A stretch of DNA of 5,313 nt from DASUDX01 sp036275365 (GTDB taxonomy: Bacteria; Pseudomonadota; Gammaproteobacteria; Nevskiales; Nevskiaceae): NCBI GenBank assembly GCA_036275365.1, contig DASUDX010000089.1, positions 1-5,313 of the forward strand. The letters are read 5' to 3'. Below, piece after piece: positions 1 through 5,313 of this stretch. The number at the start of each line of letters is the position of its first letter. Positions within the stretch are counted from its first letter, which is position 1. Under the pieces are notes generated by a model, which was given only the letters and a program-made list of their open reading frames with translations, had not been told where the DNA came from and did no database searches. The translations under genes were made by a program, and so were the position numbers.

Positions 1-19
1 GCGCCGCTTCGAATCCGGC

Positions 20-38
20 GCCGGCCGCCACGGCCGGC
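20..38. repeat. GC-rich inverted repeat (possible weak terminator)
   Basis: A perfect 7-bp stem (GCCGGCC / GGCCGGC) encloses a 5-base loop, 23 bases past the stop codon of the minus-strand pilin accessory gene. No T-run follows on either strand, so it is not a standard intrinsic terminator. It could help stabilise the 3' end or be a by-product of the high GC content. The rest of bases 1-61 shows no gene I can support. Confidence 0.35.
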
Positions 39-61
39 CGACCGGCCCCTAGCAAGCCGGC

Positions 62-805
62 TCAGTCCGCGCTGGCGACCCAGCGGCTGCCGCGGATCTC
101 CAGGCGCTCATCGAGGTCCACCCAGGCGCGACCATAGGCGCCCTGCAGCTCGACCGCGTCGGTCAGCGCCGGCGCGGCGGCCAGACGCTGGTCGAGCTCG
201 GCATCGGTAGCCCGCTGCTCGCGGACCCGCTGGCGGGCGGCGGCCAGCGCCGGGCTGTCGGCCCGCAGCGGCTCATAGAGAAACAGCAGCTGGTGCGGCG
301 CGAGGCCCGCGCTGAACAGATAGGCGGTGATCCCGGCGGACTCCTCGGCGCTGCGCGGCTCGCGCACTTCCACCCGCCGCGGCCGGTCGGTGCCCAGGCG
401 CTGCCAGTCCTCGGGGCTGACCGCCTGCTCGCGCAGGGCATCCGCACTCACCGCCTGCAGCACCCCCTCGTGCAGGGCCAGCACCTGCGGATGCTTGAGC
501 CAGATGCTGTAGCCGCCGTAGAGCAGGGCCGAGAGCTGGACCACGCCGATGAAGGAGAAATCCACCAAGAGCGCCCGGCGGGTCTTGGCCGGGTGGTAGA
601 TCAGCGCGGTCAGCAGCGGCCCCAGCACCAGGTCCACCGCCGCCATGATGCGCACGCCCTGCCAGCCGCCATCGATCCAGAACAGCGGCCCGGGATACCA
701 GTAGCCCAGCATCAGCACCAGAAAGGGCAGGAACAGCAGCAGACCGATGGCGAGGTGGAGTCCCACCGCCCGCGCCTTGGCCCGGATCAGCGAGGAAGTC
801 GTCAT
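62..805 (-). CDS. TfpX/TfpZ family type IV pilin accessory protein
   Basis: This is a 247-residue inner-membrane protein resembling the TfpX/TfpZ family. Those proteins are usually encoded beside a type IV pilin gene and help pilin reach the assembly machinery. Three hydrophobic segments are visible, at about residues 14-35, 53-70 and 80-103. The family-typical stretch WYPGPLF (36-42) is followed by GGWQG and VDLVLGPLLTALIY (57-70), then a K-rich turn and an FSFIGVVQLSALLYGGYS segment. The C-terminal half is soluble, charged and alanine/arginine-rich, and ends with a GAYGRAWVDL motif. The ATG at 805 is preferred over an in-frame TTG at 850, because a likely promoter (838-866) would start transcription downstream of the TTG. 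No strong Shine-Dalgarno is seen. The pilin partner, if any, lies outside the window. The family call is from recalled motifs and fairly secure; the exact subtype (X or Z) is not. Confidence 0.8.
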   Translation of the reverse strand: MTTSSLIRAKARAVGLHLAIGLLLFLPFLVLMLGYWYPGPLFWIDGGWQGVRIMAAVDLVLGPLLTALIYHPAKTRRALLVDFSFIGVVQLSALLYGGYSIWLKHPQVLALHEGVLQAVSADALREQAVSPEDWQRLGTDRPRRVEVREPRSAEESAGITAYLFSAGLAPHQLLFLYEPLRADSPALAAARQRVREQRATDAELDQRLAAAPALTDAVELQGAYGRAWVDLDERLEIRGSRWVASAD

Positions 806-837
806 GGCAGGGTCGGAGTGGCCGTTGCGAGGGCCGG

Positions 838-866
838 ATTCTAGGCCCAAGCCGCCGGTTTGTCGG
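838..866 (-). promoter_or_regulatory. Sigma-70-like promoter for the pilin accessory gene
   Basis: Read on the minus strand, a -35 box CCGACA (866-861) and a -10 box TAGAAT (843-838, five of six consensus bases) are separated by exactly 17 bases. Transcription would begin near base 831, giving a leader of about 26 bases before the ATG at 805. Inferred from sequence only. Confidence 0.5.
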
Positions 867-924
867 CGCCGGGCGGGGCCTTCCCGGCGGCCGGCGGCGG
901 CGCCCGGGGGCCGGGTCCGCTTCG

Positions 925-953
925 TGGACGCCGATCGGGGTTTTGCCTACACT
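925..953 (+). promoter_or_regulatory. Sigma-70-like promoter for the tRNA gene
   Basis: A -35 box TGGACG (925-930) and a -10 box TACACT (948-953), each four of six consensus bases, are separated by 17 bases. They are followed by a GC-only discriminator (GCGCGCC), a feature of stable-RNA promoters under stringent control. The predicted start near base 960 is about 15 bases before the mature tRNA 5' end, leaving a short leader for RNase P to remove. Confidence 0.5.
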
Positions 954-974
954 GCGCGCCCCCGAAAGGGTCGT

Positions 975-1051
<77 letters not shown>

Positions 1052-1080
1052 TCGGAATACCGCGGCCGCGGCCGCCCGCG

Positions 1081-1105
1081 AGCCCCGTCGAGCACGGGGC
1101 TTTTT
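1081..1105 (+). terminator. Intrinsic terminator behind the tRNA
   Basis: A perfect 8-bp stem, AGCCCCGT (1081-1088) with ACGGGGCT (1094-1101), encloses a 5-base loop and runs directly into five T residues (1101-1105). It begins 30 bases after the tRNA CCA end and ends 20 bases before the argJ start codon. It therefore ends the tRNA transcript and may also limit read-through into argJ. Confidence 0.85.
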
Positions 1106-1124
1106 CTTGAGCCCGGAGTGCGCC

Positions 1125-2345
1125 ATGGCCGTCGCCCTGCAAGCCCCCACCTCCCTGCTGCCGGTGGCCGGCATCCGTCTCGGCGTCGCCGAGGCCGCGA
1201 TCAAGAAGCCGGGGCGGCGCGACCTGCTGCTGGTGGAGATCGCCGAGGGCAGCCAGGCCGCCGGGGTGTTCACCCGCAACGCCTTTGCCGCCGCCCCGGT
1301 GCAGCTCTGCCGCGAGCGGCTGGCCAGCGCGACGCCGGTGCGCGCCCTGCTGATCAACAGCGGCAATGCCAATGCGGCCACCGGCAGCGGTGGGCGCGAG
1401 GATGCGCGCCAGCTCTGTGGCGCGGTCGGCGAGGCGCTGTCCTGCCCGGGCGAGGCGGTGCTGCCCTTCTCCACCGGGGTGATCGGCCAGCGCCTGCCGG
1501 TGGCGCGGATGGCGGCGGCGATCCCGGCGGCGGTGGCCGATCTGCGGGCCGAGGGCTGGCTCGACGCCATGCGCGCGATCATGACCACCGACACCGTCCC
1601 CAAGGGCGCCAGCCGCCAGCTGCGGCTGGGCGATCGCACCGTCACCGTCACCGGCATCGCCAAGGGGGTGGGGATGATCCACCCGGACATGGCGACGATG
1701 CTCGCCTTTGTCGCCACCGATGCGCCGCTGGGCGCGGCCGATACCGCCGCCCTGCTCCACGAGGTGGTCTCGCGCACCTTCAACTGCGTGACGGTGGATG
1801 GCGATACCTCCACCAATGACAGCCTGATGCTGATCGCCACCGGCCGTGCCGGCGGCGCGCCGCTGGCGCCGGGCAGTGACGAGCACCGCCAGCTGGCCGA
1901 GGCGGTGGAGGCGGTCTGTCTGGAACTGGCGCAGGCGGTGGTGCGCGATGGCGAGGGCGCCACCAAGTTCATCACCCTGGAGATCGGCGGCGCCCGCGAT
2001 GCCGCCGAGGCCCGCCAGGTGGGGCTGAGCATCGCCCACTCGCCGCTGGTGAAGACCGCGATGTTCGCCTCCGATGCCAACTGGGGTCGCATCGCCATGG
2101 CCATCGGCAAGGCTGGCGTGAGCGGGCTCGATCCGGCGGGCGTCGATGTCTGGCTGGACCAGGTCTGCCTGCTGCGCGGCGGCGAGCCGCATCCGGACTA
2201 CCGCGAGGCGCTCGGCGCGGCGGTGGTGGCCCAGCCCGAGTTCACCATCCGCGTGGGTCTGGGCCGCGGTGCTGCCGCGGTCCGGCTGTGGACCTGCGAC
2301 TTCAGCTACGACTACGTCAAGATCAACGCGGAATACCGCACATGA
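1125..2345 (+). CDS. argJ: Bifunctional ornithine acetyltransferase / N-acetylglutamate synthase
   Basis: ArgJ moves the acetyl group from N-acetylornithine to glutamate in the cyclic arginine pathway. Bifunctional members can also acetylate glutamate from acetyl-CoA. The 406-residue length is normal for the family. The self-cleavage site is intact in KGVGMIHPDMATMLAF (180-195): the precursor should split between Ala190 and Thr191, making Thr191 the catalytic nucleophile of the beta chain. Other family signatures are the oxyanion-hole segment STGVIG (116-121), TTDTVPK (154-160), VDGDTSTND (224-232), MFASDANWGR (313-322) and the conserved C-terminal end NAEYRT. The ATG at 1125 has a GGAG six bases upstream and removes a spurious TTG extension to 1107. 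The stop codon overlaps the start of the next gene (ATGA). Whether it is mono- or bifunctional cannot be read from sequence alone. No promoter of its own is evident. Confidence 0.97.
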   Translation: MAVALQAPTSLLPVAGIRLGVAEAAIKKPGRRDLLLVEIAEGSQAAGVFTRNAFAAAPVQLCRERLASATPVRALLINSGNANAATGSGGREDARQLCGAVGEALSCPGEAVLPFSTGVIGQRLPVARMAAAIPAAVADLRAEGWLDAMRAIMTTDTVPKGASRQLRLGDRTVTVTGIAKGVGMIHPDMATMLAFVATDAPLGAADTAALLHEVVSRTFNCVTVDGDTSTNDSLMLIATGRAGGAPLAPGSDEHRQLAEAVEAVCLELAQAVVRDGEGATKFITLEIGGARDAAEARQVGLSIAHSPLVKTAMFASDANWGRIAMAIGKAGVSGLDPAGVDVWLDQVCLLRGGEPHPDYREALGAAVVAQPEFTIRVGLGRGAAAVRLWTCDFSYDYVKINAEYRT

Positions 2346-3373
2346 ACGGCACCGGCGCCGCGCCCGGCGCCACGCCGCTGCCGGTGATCCGCGTGGCCTG
2401 CGGGGTGCTCTGCCGCGCCGATGGCCAGGTGCTGCTGGCCCAGCGCCCGGCCGGCAAGCTGGCCGCCGGCTGCTGGGAGTTTCCCGGCGGCAAGATCGAG
2501 GCCGGCGAGTCGGCCGAGGCGGCGCTCCGGCGTGAGCTGCTCGAGGAGCTGGGGATCGTCGTCACCGCGCTCGAACCGCTGATCGAGGTGCATCACCGCT
2601 ACCGTGACCGCGAGGTCTGGCTGGACACCTGGCGGGTGCTCGGCTGGCACGGCGAGCTGGCCGGACGCGAGGGCCAGGCCCTGCACTGGTGCCCGCCGCA
2701 GGCCCTGGGAGTGGCGCCCTGCCTGCCCACGGTGGCGGGCATTCTGCCGGCGCTGCGCCTGCCGTCCCACTATGTGTTCACGCCGGCGGAGGGTCCGGTC
2801 GAGGCCTGGTTCGCCGACCTGCCACGGCTGCCGGCCGGCGCCCTGCTGCGGCTGCGCCAGCCGGCGCTCACCGAGGCCGAGTACGCCGATCTCGCCCGCC
2901 GTCTGCAGCCGGCGGCGCGCGCGCAGGGGCTGCGTCTGGTGCTCGATCGCGCCGCGGCGCTGAGCGAGGCGCTCGGCTGCGAGTGGCATGCCCGCGCGGC
3001 GGTCTGGCAGGCCGCCGGGTTCGAGCCCCCGCCGGGACTGATCTGGCACGGCTCGGCCCACGGCCGTGAGGAGCTGCTGACCCTGCGGCGGCTGGGGGCG
3101 GCCTCGGCGGTGCTGGGGCCGGTGCAGGCGACGCCGACGCATCCGGGACAGGCCGCGCTGGGCTGGGCCGCCTTTGCCCGGGCGGTGCGCGGCAGCAACC
3201 TGCCCTGCTTTGCCCTGGGCGGTGTCGGGCCGGCGCAGCGGCAGCGGGCACTGGCCGAAGGCGGCCAGGGCGTGGCCGGCATCCGCGCCTACTGGTCGGC
3301 GCCGGACCGGGAGGGGTCGCCGTCCAGCGGGTCGAGCCCGCTGTCGTCGGCCGGGTCGGCCGGCAGCGCATAG
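2342..3373 (+). CDS. mutT: Nudix hydrolase fused to a ThiE-like domain (MutT type)
   Basis: This 343-residue, two-domain protein has an N-terminal MutT-like Nudix domain (about 14-140), a family whose prototype hydrolyses 8-oxo-dGTP to keep oxidised guanine out of DNA. The Nudix box is perfect: G50-x5-E56-x7-R64-E65-L66-x-E68-E69-x-G71-I72. The C-terminal part (about 143-318) resembles thiamine phosphate synthase: WHGSAHGREEL (235-245), LGPVQATPTHPG (258-269) and ALGGVG (291-296). Several recalled ThiE catalytic positions appear changed, so thiamine synthesis by this domain is doubtful. Such Nudix-ThiE fusions are a known gammaproteobacterial family. The ATG overlaps the argJ stop by four bases, implying translational coupling. 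The last 25 or so residues are a Ser/Gly/Ala-rich tail lying wholly antisense to the end of yacG. Assignment as the true MutT orthologue rests on domain content and on the yacG neighbourhood. Confidence 0.9.
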   Translation: MNGTGAAPGATPLPVIRVACGVLCRADGQVLLAQRPAGKLAAGCWEFPGGKIEAGESAEAALRRELLEELGIVVTALEPLIEVHHRYRDREVWLDTWRVLGWHGELAGREGQALHWCPPQALGVAPCLPTVAGILPALRLPSHYVFTPAEGPVEAWFADLPRLPAGALLRLRQPALTEAEYADLARRLQPAARAQGLRLVLDRAAALSEALGCEWHARAAVWQAAGFEPPPGLIWHGSAHGREELLTLRRLGAASAVLGPVQATPTHPGQAALGWAAFARAVRGSNLPCFALGGVGPAQRQRALAEGGQGVAGIRAYWSAPDREGSPSSGSSPLSSAGSAGSA

Positions 3374-3501
3374 CGGCCCGACATCCACTCGCCCAGATCG
3401 AGCAGCTTGCAGCGCTCGCTGCAGAACGGCCGCCAGGGGTTGGCCGGACTCAGGCCGGTGGTCTGCCGGCACTGCGGGCAGGGCCCGCGCGGGTCCCTCA
3501 C
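3289..3501 (-). CDS. yacG: DNA gyrase inhibitor / zinc-binding protein YacG
   Basis: YacG is a small zinc-finger protein that in E. coli binds GyrB and inhibits gyrase. Here it is 70 residues, close to the usual 60-70. The four zinc ligands are Cys8, Cys11, Cys27 and Cys31 (C-x2-C-x15-C-x3-C). They are followed by the family hallmark CKLLDLGEWMSGRYALP (31-47) and an acidic tail rich in Asp, Ser and Gly. The start is a GTG at 3501 whose last two bases are part of the zapD stop (GTGA overlap). No clear Shine-Dalgarno is present, so expression probably depends on translational coupling to zapD. Larger in-frame extensions into zapD lack family similarity. Its 3' end overlaps the convergent Nudix gene by 85 bp (3289-3373). 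Confidence 0.93.
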   Translation of the reverse strand: MRDPRGPCPQCRQTTGLSPANPWRPFCSERCKLLDLGEWMSGRYALPADPADDSGLDPLDGDPSRSGADQ

Positions 3502-4295
3502 AGCGTGCAGCACTGCAGCGAGAACGGCAGATCGCTCTGCAGCTGGGTGGCGCGCTGGTTGACATCGCGCAGGCTCATGAAGCGCACCGTGAAGCGATGG
3601 GCCCCGGCGCTGATCTCCGGATAGGCCGAGGCGGCGACATCGACGAACACCCGCACCAGCTGGCAGGGGCCCTGCGGCATGTGCACGAACATGCCGTTGC
3701 GGGCCTGTGCGCGCACCGGCTCGGTGCTGCCGCGCAGCAGGCGCAGCCACAGCCGCACCGCCCGCTCGTAGGCCGAGAGGTCGGCAAACCAGGCGTCGAG
3801 ATTGCGCTGGGCCACCTCGGCCGGCTGCGAGAGCCAGTAATGCAGGGTCGGCACATCGAAGGCGCAGGTGCCACCGGGAATGGTGCTGCGGTTGTGCACC
3901 GAGATCAGGAACTCGCTCTCGCGCAGCTGGGCCCCGGCGAACTGGGTGGTGAGCTGCTGCAGCCCCTGCAGGGCCTGGGCGATCTCACCCTGCACCTCTT
4001 CCAGCCGGCGTACATCCACTCCCGGCCGGCTGGCCAGCCGCGACAGCAGGTTGGACTGCTCCTGGAGCTCCTTGACCAGCTCCTTCTTCAGATCGGAGCG
4101 GCTGAGCACGGTGAGGATGTCGAGCAGGGCGTGCAGGCGTGCGCGCAGGCCGTACTCGTGGGGATCGCGGCGGTGATGGGCGTGCTGGCCGAACAGGAAC
4201 TCGAGGCGCAGGAAGGTCCTCACCCGCTCGTTGAGCGGCTGTTCGAAGACGACGGGCGCAGGGCCCTTCTCCTCGGTGACGTCGGCGTTCGTCAC
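3498..4295 (-). CDS. zapD: Cell division protein ZapD
   Basis: ZapD binds the C-terminal tail of FtsZ and bundles FtsZ filaments at the division site. The predicted product is 265 residues (E. coli 247). Conserved blocks are VVFEQPLNERVRTFLRLEFL (15-34), LLDILTVLSRSDLKKELVKE (58-77), STIPGGTCAFDVPTLHYWL (137-155) and HRFTVRFMSL (233-242). Arg234 and Arg238 align, from memory, with E. coli Arg221 and Arg225, implicated in FtsZ binding. The protein ends in a CCTL tail. The start is uncertain. GTG at 4295 is preferred: it lies about 48 bases past the predicted transcription start, has GTGAG six bases upstream, and gives a usual-length N-terminus. GTGs at 4343 and 4337 are possible, but the extra residues (MSVDRIESPGIERESS) look non-conserved and the 4343 codon coincides with the predicted transcription start. 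yacG is coupled at the 3' end. Confidence 0.92.
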   Translation of the reverse strand: MTNADVTEEKGPAPVVFEQPLNERVRTFLRLEFLFGQHAHHRRDPHEYGLRARLHALLDILTVLSRSDLKKELVKELQEQSNLLSRLASRPGVDVRRLEEVQGEIAQALQGLQQLTTQFAGAQLRESEFLISVHNRSTIPGGTCAFDVPTLHYWLSQPAEVAQRNLDAWFADLSAYERAVRLWLRLLRGSTEPVRAQARNGMFVHMPQGPCQLVRVFVDVAASAYPEISAGAHRFTVRFMSLRDVNQRATQLQSDLPFSLQCCTL

Positions 4296-4349
4296 AGACG
4301 ACTCACGTTCGATTCCCGGCGATTCGATGCGGTCCACAGACACCGTTCG

Positions 4350-4378
4350 ATTGTGACTGACTGCTCAGACAGCGGCAA
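4350..4378 (-). promoter_or_regulatory. Possible internal promoter for zapD-yacG
   Basis: Read on the minus strand, TTGCCG (4378-4373) and CACAAT (4355-4350) are separated by exactly 17 bases, each matching four of six consensus bases. They lie at the 3' end of coaE and in the less GC-rich gap before zapD. Transcription would start near 4343. This suggests zapD and yacG can be expressed apart from pilD-coaE. Sequence-based inference only. Confidence 0.4.
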
Positions 4379-5000
4379 ACCGCTGCATCCGGGCCGCCTC
4401 GTCGAGGTAGTGACGGTGCAGCTCGGCCACCCGCGCCTGCAGCTGCTCGGGGCTGCCGCGGTTGTCGAGCACCTGGTCGGCGCGCGCCAGCCGCCGCTCG
4501 CGCGGCCACTGCGCGGCGAGGATGCCGCGCGCCACCGTCTCGCTGCAGCCATCGCGACGGATCAGCCGCTCGAGCTGGACCGCCTCATCGACATCCACCA
4601 CCAGCACGCGGTCGACCAGCCGGTCGAAGCCGGACTCCAGCAGGATGGCGACCGCCAGCAGGCAGTAGGGTGCGCGGCAGTCATCGCGCCAGGCCTGCAG
4701 GGCGCGACCGATGGCCGGATGGGTGATCGCCTCCAGATCGCGGCGCGCGGCCGGGTCGGTGAACACCTGGGCGCGCAGGGCCGGACGGTCCAGCTGGCCG
4801 TCGGCGCGGATCACCGCCTCGCCGAAGCGCTGGCGGATCGCCGCCAGCGCCGGCTCCCCGGGCGCCACCACCGCCCGCGCCACCTGATCGGCATCCAGCA
4901 CCGGCACGCCCAAGGCCTCGAAGCACTGGCTGGCCAGGGATTTGCCGCTGGCCACCCCGCCGGTCAGCCCGATGGTGAGGGGATGCCGGCGGGCGCTCAC
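4365..5000 (-). CDS. coaE: Dephospho-CoA kinase
   Basis: CoaE phosphorylates the 3'-OH of the dephospho-CoA ribose with ATP, the last step of coenzyme A synthesis. The 211-residue length is normal. Visible motifs are the P-loop GGVASGKS (14-21, with Lys20 and Ser21), LDAD (35-38) next to the nucleotide site, ITHPAI (92-97), and the lid and adenine-binding region RLIRRDG (145-151) through ADQVLDNRG (174-182). The segment usually written PLLxE reads AILLE (118-122), so the common proline is missing, but the Leu-Leu-Glu core is kept. The start is a GTG at 5000 that overlaps the pilD stop (GTGA), giving the N-terminus MSARRHPLTIGLTGG. Translation is probably coupled to pilD, the widespread pilBCD-coaE arrangement. 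The stop TGA at 4367-4365 is in the same frame as zapD. Confidence 0.96.
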   Translation of the reverse strand: MSARRHPLTIGLTGGVASGKSLASQCFEALGVPVLDADQVARAVVAPGEPALAAIRQRFGEAVIRADGQLDRPALRAQVFTDPAARRDLEAITHPAIGRALQAWRDDCRAPYCLLAVAILLESGFDRLVDRVLVVDVDEAVQLERLIRRDGCSETVARGILAAQWPRERRLARADQVLDNRGSPEQLQARVAELHRHYLDEAARMQRFAAV

Positions 5001-5313
5001 GGGGCCGGGCCCAGCACCGCCAGATAGCCGCCCACCAGGGCCTCGCCCCACAGCAGGGCGATCCAGCCGGCGCCGGCCAGATACGGGCCGAAGGGAATCT
5101 TCGAACTCCACTCGGCCCGTCCGGCGGCCATCAGGGTGAGGCCCACCGCCGCACCCACCACCGCCGACAGCAGAATCACCAGCGGCAGCAGCTGCCAGCC
5201 CAGCCAGGCGCCAAGCGCCGCCAGCAGCTTGAAATCGCCATAGCCCATGCCCTCCTTGCCGGTGGCGAGCTTGAACGCCCAGAACACCGACCACAGCACC
5301 AGATAGCCGGCGG
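4997..5313 (-). CDS. pilD: Type IV prepilin peptidase PilD, C-terminal part
   Basis: Only the last 104 or so codons are in the window; the 5' part lies beyond base 5313. PilD is an integral-membrane aspartyl protease that cuts the leader from type IV prepilins (and type II secretion pseudopilins) and N-methylates the new first residue. The visible part contains the GKEGMGYGDFKLLAALGAWL stretch, which includes the second catalytic aspartate in the YGDFKL motif of family A24. Two hydrophobic segments follow (LLPLVILLSAVVGAAVGLTL and the C-terminal AGWIALLWGEALVGGYLAVL), with the family-typical IPFGPYLA between them. The reading frame is open to the window edge with matching sequence (AGYLVLWSVFWAFKL), so the edge truncation is not a mutation. 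The stop overlaps the coaE start. pilB and pilC would be expected further upstream. Confidence 0.95.
   Translation of the reverse strand, partial: AGYLVLWSVFWAFKLATGKEGMGYGDFKLLAALGAWLGWQLLPLVILLSAVVGAAVGLTLMAAGRAEWSSKIPFGPYLAGAGWIALLWGEALVGGYLAVLGPAP

Noticed and set aside
1..21. A TTCGAAT sequence between GC-rich arms, reminiscent of a tRNA T-arm
   Set aside because: The standard 5-bp T stem does not form around it and no other tRNA arm is present; GCGCC/GGCGC leaves an 11-base loop.
1060..1071. 12-bp perfect palindrome CCGCGGCCGCGG
   Set aside because: Expected by chance in such GC-rich DNA and without a partner copy or operator context in the window.
3408..3423. Hairpin TGCAGC-GCTC-GCTGCA as a terminator for argJ-mutT
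   Set aside because: No T-run follows, and it encodes conserved Cys-Ser-Glu-Arg-Cys of YacG on the other strand.
2312..3565. A 417-codon minus-strand open frame covering the Nudix gene and part of yacG and zapD
   Set aside because: Arg/Gln/Pro/Ala-rich shadow of the Nudix gene; the conserved proteins are in other frames.
3174..5027. A 617-codon plus-strand open frame antisense to yacG, zapD and coaE
   Set aside because: It lies opposite three clearly conserved genes, is rich in His/Gln/Arg/Ala as expected for a GC-driven shadow frame, and shows no recognisable domain.

Overview
The window is very GC-rich (roughly 70% by eye). It carries a compact set of housekeeping genes in an order characteristic of Gammaproteobacteria: pilD-coaE-zapD-yacG on the minus strand, converging on argJ and a MutT/ThiE-type Nudix gene on the plus strand. 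In Escherichia coli mutT also sits next to, and converges on, yacG-zapD-coaE. The high GC content, the Nudix-ThiE fusion and the argJ linkage suggest a free-living high-GC gammaproteobacterium such as a Chromatiales-like lineage. The species cannot be told from this sequence.

Layout from left to right. Bases 1-61 hold only a GC-rich inverted repeat. Bases 62-805 (minus) encode a membrane protein of the TfpX/TfpZ type IV pilin accessory family, with a good sigma-70-like promoter just upstream. Bases 806-974 hold that promoter and, on the other strand, the promoter of a tRNA gene. A tRNA with anticodon CAT, most likely elongator Met, lies at 975-1051 and is followed by a clean intrinsic terminator. 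argJ (1125-2345) follows on the same strand and overlaps the Nudix/ThiE gene (2342-3373) by 4 bases, so these two form a translationally coupled pair.

On the minus strand, reading leftward from the right edge, are the 3' part of pilD (prepilin peptidase, its 5' end outside the window), coaE (dephospho-CoA kinase), zapD (FtsZ-associated protein) and yacG (zinc-binding gyrase inhibitor). pilD/coaE and zapD/yacG are joined by GTGA stop-start overlaps. coaE and zapD are separated by a short, less GC-rich stretch with a plausible promoter. yacG and the Nudix gene overlap tail-to-tail by 85 bp.

Functionally the window mixes type IV pilus biogenesis (TfpX/Z-like protein, PilD), coenzyme A synthesis (CoaE), cell division (ZapD), gyrase protection (YacG), arginine biosynthesis (ArgJ) and nucleotide-pool sanitation (Nudix). 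No mobile element, CRISPR array, phage gene or new defence-type system is visible. The points most worth a second look are the antisense-overprinted C-terminal tail of the Nudix protein, the degenerate active site of its ThiE-like domain, and the position of argJ directly behind a tRNA terminator with no visible promoter of its own.
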